A DNA stretch of 64,000 nucleotides. It comes from Kitasatospora sp. DSM 101779. GTDB taxonomy: Bacteria > Actinomycetota > Actinomycetes > Streptomycetales > Streptomycetaceae. Below the pieces are notes generated by a model. That model was not told the origin of the DNA and searched no databases. It saw nothing but the letters and a program-made list of their open reading frames with translations. This document shows, one piece after another, positions 33,790 through 42,699 of the stretch (positions are counted from its first letter, which is position 1; every line of letters starts with the position of its first letter). Both the position numbers and the translations under genes were made by a program. Location: contig NZ_JAHTIK010000001.1 in assembly GCF_025655475.1 (NCBI RefSeq), positions 7,474,604 through 7,538,603 of the forward strand, read 5' to 3'.

Positions 33790-33832
33790 CGGGCGCTGTT
33801 CCGGGACACCCGGTGTCCCGGGGCAGCGCCCG
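33790..33832. terminator. Terminator hairpin after the lectin gene
   Basis: Outer arms CGGGCGCTG/CAGCGCCCG (33790-33798, 33824-33832) and inner arms CCGGGACACC/GGTGTCCCGG form a long stem. A direct repeat TTTCGCCCGCCGCGTCC occurs twice just downstream. Confidence 0.75.
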
Positions 33833-33927
33833 CTGCTTTCGCCCGCCGCGTCCGGCCGTTGCTTTCGCCCGCCGCGTCCCGCCGCGGCGTCGGCCCGCAG
33901 CGGCGCTGGGCGGGGCGGAACGCCGAA

Positions 33928-33981
33928 GCCCCGCCACCGGGACGGGCCGCCGTGGGGCGGGATCCGGCCCGGTGGCGGGGC
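33928..33981. terminator. Terminator hairpin of the SapA-like gene
   Basis: A perfect 14-base inverted repeat, GCCCCGCCACCGGG at 33928-33941 with its complement at 33968-33981, sits just beyond the stop of the minus-strand gene at 33995. Confidence 0.7.
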
Positions 33982-33994
33982 CACCGTCGGCGGG

Positions 33995-34411
33995 TCAGCC
34001 GCAGTGGCTCCAGGGGCTCTCGTACGCGCTCTGGTCGAAGTCGCTGAAGAAGCCGCCCCACTTGACGCACTTGCCCTCGGCGTGGGCGTACACCGGGCCG
34101 GCGTAGGACTTGTAGTAGCCGGTGTCGGACTTCCGGGCGCTGCCCTGGACGGTGAGGTCGGCCGACATGTGCACCGGGTCGCCCCCGTTCCCGCGGATGG
34201 TGACCACGCAGTTGTAGCCGTTGGAGCTGTTGTAGGTCAGGTAGACCCACACGGTGCGGTTGATGAGCTGTTCGGAGTCGACGACCTTGTAGCCGGGGCC
34301 GCAGAGCTCCGTCGGCGAGGCGGTGAGGGCCGAGGCCTCGGGCGCGGTCATCACGGTGGCGGCTGCGGCCATCGCGAGGGCACCGAGGACGGAGACGAGC
34401 TTCTTGCGCAA
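33995..34411 (-). CDS. Spore-associated protein A (SapA)-like secreted protein
   Basis: 138 residues with signal peptide (LVSVLGALAMAAAATV, cleavage near ASA). The mature part reads LCGPGYKVVDSEQL, VYLTYNSSNGYNCVVTIRGN, SYAGPVYAHAEGKCVKWGGFF and ends HCG: four Cys and the YAGPVY block are typical of SapA, found on Streptomyces spores. The start is TTG at 34411 (AGGAAG seven bases upstream). The homology region begins after it, so the start is reasonable. Exact function of SapA is unknown. Confidence 0.8.
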   Translation of the reverse strand: MRKKLVSVLGALAMAAAATVMTAPEASALTASPTELCGPGYKVVDSEQLINRTVWVYLTYNSSNGYNCVVTIRGNGGDPVHMSADLTVQGSARKSDTGYYKSYAGPVYAHAEGKCVKWGGFFSDFDQSAYESPWSHCG

Positions 34412-34518
34412 GGGAGGACTTCCTTTCCGGTGTCGAACACCAGGCGGTTCGACACGTTGAGCTGTGCGAGTCGGTCCGGGGCGGGAGGCTTGCCGGGACC
34501 GCGGTGCGGGGGTGTCGC

Positions 34519-34977
34519 TCAGCAGCCCTGGGTTCCGCTCGACACGGAGTACTCGTGGCCGGCCCAGACGATGGAGCCGTAGGCGTAGACGCAGTAGTTC
34601 GCCGTGCCGGTCACACCGACCGGTCCGGCGTTGTAGGCGAACGACCCCTTGTCGGTGCGCGACGTGGCATCCACGGTGCAGCCGCCGCCCGTACCGGACT
34701 TCTGCAGGCACCGGTAGATCTCGACGCCGGTCGTGGCCGAGACGCCGTAGGACGCCCCCCGGTGGTAGAAGCAGGCGCTGTTCGTCCCGCCGTTGCTGCT
34801 GTTGTAGTAGATGACCAACTCGCCGATGGCACTGCCGTCGTGCGAGACGGTCCGGTCGTACGTGACGGTGCCGGAGCAGGAGGTGGCGGCCTGCGCGGTG
34901 GAGGACGCGAACAGGCTGACGCCGGCGAGCAGCGCCACACCGGCGAACACGGCGAGGACTCGGCGGAGGACGCGCAT
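34519..34977 (-). CDS. Secreted Cys-rich protein, distant SapA-like
   Basis: 152 residues: signal peptide (RRVLAVFAGVALLAGVSLF to AQA-ATSC) and a mature domain with GELVIYYNSSNGGTNSACFY, a motif reminiscent of the YLTYNSSNG block of the neighbouring SapA-like protein, followed by RCLQ, GGCTVDAT and a terminal GTQGC. Six Cys suggest disulfides. Possibly a diverged paralogue of its neighbour. Function unknown. ATG at 34977; a 12-base palindrome (ATCATCGATGAT) lies 22 bases upstream. Confidence 0.7.
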   Translation of the reverse strand: MRVLRRVLAVFAGVALLAGVSLFASSTAQAATSCSGTVTYDRTVSHDGSAIGELVIYYNSSNGGTNSACFYHRGASYGVSATTGVEIYRCLQKSGTGGGCTVDATSRTDKGSFAYNAGPVGVTGTANYCVYAYGSIVWAGHEYSVSSGTQGC

Positions 34978-34998
34978 ACGGAACCCTGTCTGAGGCGG

Positions 34999-35010
34999 AT
35001 CATCGATGAT
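34999..35010. promoter_or_regulatory. Palindrome ATCATCGATGAT upstream of the secreted protein
   Basis: A perfect 12-base palindrome, AT-rich in context and followed by another CGATCG, 22 bases before the minus-strand start at 34977. It may be an operator; no regulator is linked. Confidence 0.4.
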
Positions 35011-35256
35011 CGATCGAACGTCGGCCATGCTGGCGCAGCCGCGTAGCGCCGCCGTATCGCTGCCGGGGCACCTGCCCGCCTCGGACCACGGGGAGAACAC
35101 CCGCTGCCCCGGGCCGCGTTGCTCTGCGGACACCGGGTCGCCGTCGTCGTCGCCGGTCGGCTCCGGGGTGGCGCGAGGACGGGAAGCACCGGGGCGCGAA
35201 CGGCGGGTGCGTCTACCGTTGAGCCAGAGGCAGCCGAGGCGGACGTGGAGGCGGCG

Positions 35257-35952
35257 ATGAGGGTCGTGTTCGTGCATGGGGCGTGTGTGCGGGACGGCTC
35301 GTGGTGGTGGCACCGCACTGCCGAGCTGCTGCAGGAGCGAGGGGTCCTGAGCGCGGCGCCTGGGCTGCCCAGCTGCGGGGAGGCAGGCCGGCCCGGGGGC
35401 GGCAACGGTCCGGGGCTTGCGGAGGACGTCGCGGCGGTGCGGCAGGCGCTGCTGGACAGCGACGAACCCACGGTCGTGGTCGCCCACAGCTACGGCGGCA
35501 TCGTCACCGCGGAGGCCGCCGCGGGAGTCGGGTCGGTACGCCACCTGCTGCTGGTCTCCAGTTACCTGCCCGAGGTCGGGCAGAGCCTGTCGGAGTTCGG
35601 GGACGGCCGTCCCGCCCCCTTCCTCGACGTCGACCCCGACGCGGGCACCTTCGGGGTCCGCCCCGAGCTCCTGGTGGACACGTTCCTGCAGGACTGCGAC
35701 CCGGAGGTCCAAACGCAGGCGGCGCACCACCTGGCCCGGCAGAGCGTGCGGGTGACGGGGCAGCCGGTCGCGGCGGCCGCATGGCAGCAGGTTCCGTCGA
35801 CCTACCTCGTCTGCAGCCAGGACCGGGGCACCCCGCCGCACCTGCAGCGCGAGTTCGCCCGCCGGGCCGGCCGTGTCGTCGAACTCGACGCCGGACACCA
35901 CCCGTTCCTGTCCCGTCCCGCCGCGGTCCGGGACCTGCTGCTCAGCCTGTGA
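35257..35952 (+). CDS. Alpha/beta fold hydrolase (esterase/salicylate-esterase type)
   Basis: 231 residues opening VVFVHGACVRDGSWWWHR, a pattern seen in small plant-esterase-like hydrolases. Nucleophile elbow AHSYGG, acid in CSQDRGTP and His in LDAGHHPFLSRP form the triad. ATG 35257 is the first Met of the fold; upstream frame is low quality. Substrate unknown, no operon partner. Confidence 0.85.
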   Translation: MRVVFVHGACVRDGSWWWHRTAELLQERGVLSAAPGLPSCGEAGRPGGGNGPGLAEDVAAVRQALLDSDEPTVVVAHSYGGIVTAEAAAGVGSVRHLLLVSSYLPEVGQSLSEFGDGRPAPFLDVDPDAGTFGVRPELLVDTFLQDCDPEVQTQAAHHLARQSVRVTGQPVAAAAWQQVPSTYLVCSQDRGTPPHLQREFARRAGRVVELDAGHHPFLSRPAAVRDLLLSL

Positions 35953-36260
35953 GCGGGGGCAGGGGTACGGGCCGAAGCCCCCGCCGGAGCCGAGCGTCCG
36001 CCGGCCGGCGAAATCCGTCCCCGCCCGATCCTTCGCCGTGGGCTACGCGGGTTCCAGCAGGACGGCCGGGAGGGAACCGTTCATGACCGCATCCCTCGGC
36101 AGGGAAGCCACGCACATCTGGGCGGTGCGCAACCCGGACAAGCTCCGCTCTTGGCAGCTGTCGTGACCGTCCGCGCGGGCCGGTGGTGGGTGTGCCGTCC
36201 CGGCGCACACGCCCCGGGGAGTCGGCCCAGGACCCGGGGAGTCAGCCGAGCGCGCGGGAG
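35953..36260. other. Intergenic region; 19-base tandem duplication at the GH15 stop
   Basis: A short frame ending HIWAVRNPDKLRSWQLS at 36166 is not convincing. GAGTCAGCCGAGCGCGCGG occurs twice in tandem, at 36239-36257 and 36258-36276, duplicating the last codons and stop of the GH15 gene. Nothing else is supported. Confidence 0.7.
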
Positions 36261-38093
36261 TCAGCCGAGCGCGCGGTCGAGGTTGAAGGCGGCGCTGATC
36301 AGCGAGAGGTGGGTGAACGCCTGCGGGAAGTTCCCGAGTTGTTCTCCGGTCCGGCCGATCTCCTCGGCGTAGAGGCCGAGGTGGTTGCCGTAGGTGAGCA
36401 TCTTCTCGAAGGCCAGCCGGGCCTCCTCCAGGCGTCCGGCGCGGGTGAGCGCCTCGACGTACCAGAAGGAGCAGATCGAGAAGGTGCCCTCGGAGCCCCG
36501 CAGGCCGTCCGGGCTGGCCTCCGGGTCGTAGCGGTAGACCAGCGAGTCGGAGACCAGGTCCGCGGTGAGCGCTTCCAGGGTCGAGAGCCACTTGGGGTCG
36601 GTGGGCGAGATGAACTTGGCCATCGGCATCATCAGCACGGAGGCGTCGAGCACGTCGTCGCCCAGGCCCTGGGCGAACGCCCTGCGCTCGGCCGACCATC
36701 CCTGTCGCATGATCTGCCGATAGATCGCGTCCCGGTTCTGCCGCCAGCGCGGAAGATCGGCAGGCAGGCCGCGCCGGTTGGCCATCCGGATGGCACGTTC
36801 GAGCGCCACCCAGCACATCAGCCGCGAGTAGACGAAGTTCCTCCGGCCGCCCCGGGTCTCCCAGACGCCCTCGTCGGGCTGGTCCCACTGGTCGCAGAGC
36901 CAGTCCACCACGGCGCCGACCTCGTCCCAGTGGTCGCTGCTGATGGGCTGCCCCCACTTGTCGTACAGGTAGACGGAGTCGATCAGCGCTCCGTAGATGT
37001 CCAGTTGGAGCTGCTGGGTGGCGGCGTTCCCCACCCGTACCGGTGCGGACCCCAGGTGGCCCTCCAGGTGGCGCAGCTCGGACTCGGGCAGGTCGCAGCG
37101 CCCGTCGATGCCGTACATGATCTGCAGTGGGCCGGTCGCGTTGGTGCCGCGCATGATCCCGTGCTCGGAGATGAAGCCCATGAAGGCCTCGGCCTCCGAG
37201 GTGAAGCCGAGGCGGAGCATGGCGTAGACGCAGAAGGCGGCGTCGCGGACCCACACGTACCGGTAGTCCCAGTTGCGCTCACCGCCTACCTGCTCGGGCA
37301 GGCTGGTCGTCGGCGCGGCCACGATCGCGCCGGTCGGTACGTAGGTGAGCAGCTTCAGCACCAGCGCGGAGCGGTGCACCATCTCCCGCCACCGGCCGCG
37401 GTAGCGTGAGCGGCCCAGCCACTGGCTCCAGAACCGGACCGTCGCCTCGAACTGCTCCTCCGCCTCGGCGCGCGGACAGGCCCGGGGGCGGAGGCGGTCG
37501 CTGATCCGGTCGAGGGCGAACACCACGGACTCGCCCTCGAGGAGCTTGAAGTGCGACCACACGTCCGTGCCGTCGCACTCGAGCGGCGCGGTGGAGGTCA
37601 GCGCCAGCGAGAGCGACGGGGACTCGAAGACGGCCTCGTCGGCCTGCAGGCGGACGGTGTGCGCCTCGGCGCCGTAGCCGAAGCGGGGGGCTATCCGCGC
37701 GGCGAACGGGAGTGTCCCCCGAACGCACATCACCCGCCGGATCAGCCGGTGCCGGGCCGCCTCGCGCGACTCGTCGACGACCGGCATGAAGTCCTGGATC
37801 TCCGCGACGCCGTCGGCGGCGTAGAACCGTGTGATCAGCACATTGGTGTCGGGGAAGTAGAACTGGCGGGTGCGCGTCGGCACGTCGGCGGCCAGTTCGA
37901 ACGATCCGCCCCGGTCGGCGTCGAGGATCGAGGCGAACACGCTCGGTGCGTCGAAGCGCGGGCAGCAGTACCAGTCGATGGTGCCGTTCGTCCCGACGAG
38001 CGCGGCGGTGCGGAGATCACCGATCAGGCCGTGCTCGGATATCGGCAGATAACGCGGGCCGTCCACGTGTCCGGCTCCGTTCCCGAACTCCAT
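36261..38093 (-). CDS. Glycoside hydrolase family 15 protein (trehalase/glucoamylase-like)
   Basis: 610 residues, cytoplasmic (no signal). N-terminal beta-domain (LPISEHGLIGDLRTAALVG, TIDWYCCPRFDAPSVFA) and the (alpha/alpha)6 catalytic domain (GGERNWDYRYVWVRDAAF, the catalytic-region WDYRYVWVRDA). The likely general acid/base Glu lie in DEGVWETRGG and in EGTFSICSFWYVEAL. Close to the actinobacterial GH15 trehalases and related glucosidases of about 600 residues. ATG 38093 has GGAGG five bases upstream. Trehalase activity is the best guess, not proven. Confidence 0.9.
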   Translation of the reverse strand: MEFGNGAGHVDGPRYLPISEHGLIGDLRTAALVGTNGTIDWYCCPRFDAPSVFASILDADRGGSFELAADVPTRTRQFYFPDTNVLITRFYAADGVAEIQDFMPVVDESREAARHRLIRRVMCVRGTLPFAARIAPRFGYGAEAHTVRLQADEAVFESPSLSLALTSTAPLECDGTDVWSHFKLLEGESVVFALDRISDRLRPRACPRAEAEEQFEATVRFWSQWLGRSRYRGRWREMVHRSALVLKLLTYVPTGAIVAAPTTSLPEQVGGERNWDYRYVWVRDAAFCVYAMLRLGFTSEAEAFMGFISEHGIMRGTNATGPLQIMYGIDGRCDLPESELRHLEGHLGSAPVRVGNAATQQLQLDIYGALIDSVYLYDKWGQPISSDHWDEVGAVVDWLCDQWDQPDEGVWETRGGRRNFVYSRLMCWVALERAIRMANRRGLPADLPRWRQNRDAIYRQIMRQGWSAERRAFAQGLGDDVLDASVLMMPMAKFISPTDPKWLSTLEALTADLVSDSLVYRYDPEASPDGLRGSEGTFSICSFWYVEALTRAGRLEEARLAFEKMLTYGNHLGLYAEEIGRTGEQLGNFPQAFTHLSLISAAFNLDRALG

Positions 38094-38324
38094 GCCGGCC
38101 TCCCTACCGTTTCGCCGTGGGCAGGTGCGGGGCTCAAGAGGACCTTGCCTTTCATGGTAGATCGCCCCCGGTGCTCGCGCGGGGGAGCGGCGGGCCTGAG
38201 CACCGGCCGGTACGCGCTCGGCACCCGTAGGTGCCGGTCGCGAACGTCCGCCCGTCGGTGCAGGTCCGCGGGGCCTGCACCGTGGGGCGGACGTCGCCGC
38301 ACCCGCGGCAGGGCCGTCCGCGCC

Positions 38325-38861
38325 CTAGTCGTTGTCGATCTTGTTGCCGCTGGGGTTGAGGACGTACCACCCGGCGCCGAAGGCCTTGGAGCCCTCGCCG
38401 GTGGTGTCACCGGGCTTGTGGTCGCCGGCGTAGTAGTAGAGCGGGTGACCGTGGTAGGTGACCTCGGTGCGGTGGTCGGCGCGGGTGATGGTGCTGAGGT
38501 CGGTGGCGTTGACCCCGGCCCCGGCCTGGGGGGTGCCGGTGGTGGTCAGCGGGGGCCAGGCGACCGCGCAGGCGCCGTCGCAGGCGGACATCGTCGGGCT
38601 GTCCTTCTCGAAGAGGTACAGCGTGCGCCCCTGACTGTCGGTCAGGATCTTGCCGAGGTTCGAGTCGTGCACCACGACCGCCGTGCCCGTGGCGCCGGGC
38701 TGGCCGGAGGTCTGGGACCCGGAAGCCGGGGCGGACGAGGCCGGCGGGTAGGCGACGGAGGGCGCGGTGGCGGAGTTCGAACCACCGCCGCTGCTGCCGC
38801 AGGCCGCTGCTCCCAGGGCGAGGGCGGGCAGCAACCCGGCCGCCCAGATGAGACGTCGCAT
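38325..38861 (-). CDS. Lipoprotein with secreted-repeat (COG4315/Lipoprotein_15) domain
   Basis: 178 residues. Signal peptide with lipobox LGAAAC (Cys21). A Ser/Pro/Ala spacer follows, then two repeats of the family: GKILTDSQGRTLYLFEKDSP with CDGACAVAWPPL, and TYHGHPLYYYAGDHKPGD ending GAGWYVLNPSG. Function is unknown; such proteins are often placed next to cytochrome- or redox-like membrane proteins. It lies upstream-to-downstream with a DUF6529-like membrane gene on the same strand. ATG at 38861. Confidence 0.9.
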   Translation of the reverse strand: MRRLIWAAGLLPALALGAAACGSSGGGSNSATAPSVAYPPASSAPASGSQTSGQPGATGTAVVVHDSNLGKILTDSQGRTLYLFEKDSPTMSACDGACAVAWPPLTTTGTPQAGAGVNATDLSTITRADHRTEVTYHGHPLYYYAGDHKPGDTTGEGSKAFGAGWYVLNPSGNKIDND

Positions 38862-38993
38862 GGTCGGCTCTCCTTTCGAGCGGATTGCCGGCCCCGGTGT
38901 GGCGGCCGACCGAGCCGTTCACCTTCCAGTACGTGCCGGAGGGCGCCCGCGTTCATCCGTGTACGGCGGGACTCCGGGGCGGTCCGCCGGCCC

Positions 38994-39566
38994 TCACAGA
39001 CCGGGGGCCCCGTATCCGTTCAGGTACCAGAGCGCGGCCGTGTACCAGAGCACGCCGATCGCGCAGACCAGCACGCCGCCGGCGAGCGGCAGCGCCCAGC
39101 CGGGCAGCCGGCGGTTGCGCACCACGATCACCTTGGCCACGAACGCGCCGTACAGCACGCAGCCGGTGATCGAGTGCAGGGCCACCCGGGAGTCGCTCAG
39201 CTGCACGCCGTAGGTGACCAGGCAGTGCTGGGCGATCGGTAGCGAAAGGAGGAAGGCGGCCAGTCCGACCAGCCGGTGGACGGTCGGGACGGGCCTCGGC
39301 GCCGGGCGGGGCGCACCCGGCAACCGTCGGTACATCCACAGCGCGAGCAGGAGCTGGACCAGCGCCAGGCCGAACAGCACGCTGCCCAGCTGGGCCTTCA
39401 GCCGGGTGGCATCGTCGCCCTGCTGGCCGAAGAAGCTGCTGGTGTAGTCGGGGGTGTGGGCGCGGCCGTACCAGTAGAGGCCGAGTGAGACGGCCACAGG
39501 CGCGAGCCACAGCAGCGCCTGCCACGGTCGGCGCCGGGGCGGGTCTTGGGGAACGGGTGGTCGCAT
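38994..39566 (-). CDS. DUF6529-like membrane protein
   Basis: 190 residues with five helices (LLWLAPVAVSLGLYWYG, LGSVLFGLALVQLLLALWM, LVGLAAFLLSLPIAQHCLV, LHSITGCVLYGAFVAKVIVV, VLVCAIGVLWYTAALWYLNG). His residues in VHRLVGLAA and ALHSITG recur in adjoining helices, as in b561-like haem proteins, so a redox role is possible. I recall this family (DUF6529) as a companion of the COG4315 lipoprotein. ATG 39566. Confidence 0.75.
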   Translation of the reverse strand: MRPPVPQDPPRRRPWQALLWLAPVAVSLGLYWYGRAHTPDYTSSFFGQQGDDATRLKAQLGSVLFGLALVQLLLALWMYRRLPGAPRPAPRPVPTVHRLVGLAAFLLSLPIAQHCLVTYGVQLSDSRVALHSITGCVLYGAFVAKVIVVRNRRLPGWALPLAGGVLVCAIGVLWYTAALWYLNGYGAPGL

Positions 39567-40028
39567 CGGGGCTCCTCGGGCGGTCGGCCGTGGCTCCTCA
39601 CCATGTGCCACAGGCCCCGGCCTCGCATCCATCAGGCGCGCCGGTCCGCCGGGAACGTCTGTTGCCCGCGCCCGCCTCCCGCCGCAGCCTGATCGGCGTG
39701 CCGGCCGCACGGGACACCGCTCCCGGGCACCGCTCCCGGCACGCGCATCCGTACGGCCGTGCGTAGTCGAATGACCGCCTCGACCACCCAGGGTCTTTCG
39801 AGAACGGTCCCGGGGGAGGACGCCCGACCCGGTGGCCCCGCCGCCGTCCCAGGCCGCCATGGTCCGCCGAAGCCGGATCGGCCCCATGACGTTCCCGCCG
39901 CGTGGCGTCAGCGGGACCGGCTGTGGCGGGCAGGCGCTGTCCTGACCTCCGTGCGCGGCAGCAGCGGATGGCCGGGTCGCGTCGGTTTCTCGGGGGATTG
40001 ATGCGCCGTTCGGCGGTGCTTCGTCGCT
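39567..40028. other. Intergenic region, nothing supported
   Basis: 462 bases; only low-quality frames. The promoter for the membrane/lipoprotein pair is presumably near its 5' edge. Confidence 0.5.
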
Positions 40029-40403
40029 TCAGAGGGGGGTGAGGATGTCCTGGTGGGCGCCGTCGAGGACGAAGCCGTTGTCCCAGCGGACCCGGACCGT
40101 GACCCGGTTCCCCCGTTCCCGGTGCGCGGCCCACTCCGGTTCGAGCGCGGCGATCTCCGTCTCCAGCCGCGTCCGGCTCGCCTCCGGCATGGTGTGGCCG
40201 TAGTCCTCGAGGAGCGCTTTGAGGCGCTGGTACTCGCGGACCTCGTCGCTCTCCGGGAGTTCCCCGTCCACCCGCTCGACGGTGCCCTCGATCCCGGCGC
40301 CCAGGGAGAGGAAGCCGACGACGGCCCCGGGCTCCCCGGCGACTGTCTCGCCGATCCCGAGGTCCTCGGCCAGCCTGACGCGCCGGCCTTCCTCCAGGGT
40401 CAT
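40029..40403 (-). CDS. Conserved hypothetical protein
   Basis: 124 residues opening MTLEEGRRVRLAEDLGIGET, with a small SH3-like beta half (GEPGAVVGFLSLGAGIEGTVERV) and a central helix (EVREYQRLKALLEDYG), ending RVRWDNGFVLDGAHQDILTPL. The pattern resembles small KOW/SH3-fold proteins, but I assign no family. ATG 40403. Confidence 0.65.
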   Translation of the reverse strand: MTLEEGRRVRLAEDLGIGETVAGEPGAVVGFLSLGAGIEGTVERVDGELPESDEVREYQRLKALLEDYGHTMPEASRTRLETEIAALEPEWAAHRERGNRVTVRVRWDNGFVLDGAHQDILTPL

Positions 40404-41232
40404 CCGTCTCTGCCTCTCCGTCGATCGGTGCCGCCGGCGCGGTCGGCCTGCGGTCCCGACCATTATCCGTCGGGTGCGTCGCCGTGCCGGGACGTGGGCC
40501 GGGCCGCGTCCTGACGACGGAGCCCGGCCGGGTTCCGCCCGACGCGGGTTCGGCCCACGGCGTTCTGACGGCCGTTCGGCGCTCGACCGGTGTTCGGTTC
40601 CGCCGGACGGCGCGACCGAGGAGCGCACGCCGAACCACTGCTCGGCGCCGTACTCCCGCCCGGCCCCCGGCCCCGGCCGCCGGCTGGCGGAGCACGGGCC
40701 GCTCGGTCCGTATCGGCACCCGGACCGCCCAGGGCGCGGATGGCCGCATCGTCACCGACGCCTGCCTCTGACGGCCACCCGGGCACCCCGCGACGGAACG
40801 CAACCCGGCCGCGAGCGTTCGGGGCCGTGAGTGGAATCGACGCGCGGGCCGTCAGGGCCTTGCCCGCCACGGGTCCCCACCGGCATCCGTCCTGCCGGCG
40901 TACCCCGATGCCTCGCGCGCCGGATCCCCGACGGCACTTGGGGTACCTGGCACTGCCGGACGCGGCGTCACCTCGGTCGATCCCGCGGCCCGCCGCACAC
41001 GCTCGGCCCGCTGTGCCTCCGGATGGTTGCCGACGGCCTCCCGCGCGTTCGCAGGCCCGGCCCGGGCCGTCGGGAGCGGACAGGCCACCGCCGGCGAATC
41101 CACACGTGCCGCTTCAAGCCCCGCAGGCGGAACCGCCCCGCGCCCCTCCAGGCCCTGTCCCCCCGCGCGTCGAAATGCCGCCCCGAGTCCCGCTCGCCGA
41201 TGCCGACCGGCTGTCCGCGAAGCCACGCCGCG
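40404..41232. other. Long intergenic region, no gene supported
   Basis: 829 bases with several Arg/Pro-rich frames on both strands, all with composition expected of shadow frames. I see no RNA, repeat or promoter I can defend; it may be a decayed region. Confidence 0.5.
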
Positions 41233-41598
41233 TCAGGCGATGATGTGACCGGCCGTTCGGAGGGCGGCCCGCGCGGCCGCCACCCGCTCGCTCGGCACCA
41301 GGACGACGTCGGCGTGGAAGGTCGACGCCACGAAGACCGGGATGCCGTCGGCGGCCAGCGGTGCGAGCAGGGCGGCGAGCATGCCCGGCACGTCGACCGC
41401 GTGGGCGGTGTCGCCGCCGTAGAACGCGGTCCAGCGGTCGCGCTCGTCGGGCCGTGCCGGGCGGATGACGGTGAGGCCCTCCGGGGCGCGGACCAGAGCG
41501 AGCCACTCGCCGTCGGGCGCCGGGGCGCCGTCGCCCAGGTGCTCGACGACGAACTCGCCGGGCAGGACGCGGAGCTGCTGGGAAACGGCGGGTACCAT
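41233..41598 (-). CDS. ACT-domain (CASTOR-like) protein
   Basis: 121 residues with RVLPGEFVVEHLGDGAP at the start and the ACT_7 block AVDVPGMLAALLAPLAADGIPVFVAST followed by DVVLVPSERVAAARAAL. Small proteins of this kind bind amino acids, as the CASTOR arginine sensors do. No partner gene. ATG 41598 opens the family domain. Confidence 0.8.
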   Translation of the reverse strand: MVPAVSQQLRVLPGEFVVEHLGDGAPAPDGEWLALVRAPEGLTVIRPARPDERDRWTAFYGGDTAHAVDVPGMLAALLAPLAADGIPVFVASTFHADVVLVPSERVAAARAALRTAGHIIA

Positions 41599-41716
41599 CC
41601 GGGCAGCATGCCACGTGTTTCGCTCCCGGACCTGTGCAGCCCCCGGATCTGTCCAGCCGCCGGACCCGTGCAGCCCCCCGGTCCGGCGCCGGCCGCGGCC
41701 GTGGTTGCCTCCGTGC

Positions 41717-42163
41717 ATGGGGAGATCGTGGATCGAGTACGGCGGCCGCGGGTTCTGGGCGGCCGACTGGCAGGCCGAGGTGTGGCTGCACCTGCTGGCG
41801 CAGCAGGCGGGTCGGGTGGCGGACCGTCCCGCCTGGCTGGAGGCGGCCCGTGCCGAGTGGGCGGAGGCCGCGGGGACCGGGTTGGTGGGCTGTGTGCCGT
41901 CGGGCCTGGACGAGTGGCTGGCCGGCGATCCGGCACGGGCCGCGGCCGTGCTCCGGCTCGTGGCGGAGGTGGAGCGGCGGGTCACGGCCTGGGCACCGGC
42001 GATTCCGTGCGACGCGGCGAACGCCCTCGGGGCCGGCGGCCCGGGTGACGTGTTCACCGGGGACGTCCCGGTCGGTCCGCTGCTCGACGTCGGCGCAGCT
42101 CTCGCCGGGCTGCTGCGCGACGGGCAGGCTGCGGACCCTTGCGGCGAGCCACAGGCAGAGTAA
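41717..42163 (+). CDS. Conserved hypothetical protein
   Basis: 148 residues opening SWIEYGGRGFWAADWQAEVW, Trp-rich and otherwise helical; no signal or membrane segment. Not recognised. ATG 41717 is preferred. It is followed by an unassigned gene 10 bases downstream on the same strand, probably one transcript. Confidence 0.6.
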   Translation: MGRSWIEYGGRGFWAADWQAEVWLHLLAQQAGRVADRPAWLEAARAEWAEAAGTGLVGCVPSGLDEWLAGDPARAAAVLRLVAEVERRVTAWAPAIPCDAANALGAGGPGDVFTGDVPVGPLLDVGAALAGLLRDGQAADPCGEPQAE

Positions 42164-42173
42164 TGATGATTAC

Positions 42174-42692
42174 ATGATTACGTCGGAGCAGGAGGCCCTG
42201 CGCGGCTGGTTCACCGGCCGGCTGCCGGACGGGCTGTACAGCGAGCTGGTCGAGATCACCGTGGACCGGGAGGAGATCACGGTGATCGGGCGGATCCCTC
42301 CGCCGGAGCTGGCGGACGGGGTGTCGGACGCCGAGCGGGAGGCGGCGGTCGAGGGGCGGATCGCGGAGTTCCGCGAGCGGACGCGGGAGGCGCGGATGGG
42401 CGTCGCACGGGAGGCCGAGCGGCGCTATGGCCGCAAGGTGTCCTGGGGTGCCGAGTGCGCCGGTCTCCGCGGGCTGTTCACCACGGTGTCCGCACCGGTC
42501 ATGACGCGGCTGCGGCAGCCGGAGCGGCAGGTGCTGGACACCCTGGTCGAGGCCGGGGTGGCGCGCAGCCGGAGCGAGGCGCTGGCCTGGTGCGTGCGCC
42601 TCGTCCAGAAGCACTCCGAGTCGTGGCTGGACGAACTGCGCGACTCGCTGGAGAACGTCCGGCGCCTGCGCGCGCAGGGGCCGGACGCCTGA
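42174..42692 (+). CDS. Conserved hypothetical protein
   Basis: 172 residues. The first half is a beta-hairpin with VEITVDREEITVIGRIPP; the second has ERRYGRKVSWGAECAG and ends in a helix QPERQVLDTLVEAGVARSRSEALAWCVRL, which resembles a ribbon-helix-helix dimerisation motif. It may bind DNA, but that is a guess. ATG 42174 directly follows an AT-rich stretch. Convergent with the DUF4239 gene after seven bases. Confidence 0.65.
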   Translation: MITSEQEALRGWFTGRLPDGLYSELVEITVDREEITVIGRIPPPELADGVSDAEREAAVEGRIAEFRERTREARMGVAREAERRYGRKVSWGAECAGLRGLFTTVSAPVMTRLRQPERQVLDTLVEAGVARSRSEALAWCVRLVQKHSESWLDELRDSLENVRRLRAQGPDA

Positions 42693-42699
42693 AGGTCGT

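Noticed and set aside
35873..36166. Frame ending HIWAVRNPDKLRSWQLS after the hydrolase
   Set aside because: Overlaps the hydrolase 3' end out of frame; the short tail has no start or SD of its own.
40463..40870. Minus-strand frame in the 40.4-41.2 kb gap
   Set aside because: Low-complexity Arg/Gly/Pro composition on all frames, so no gene was called.
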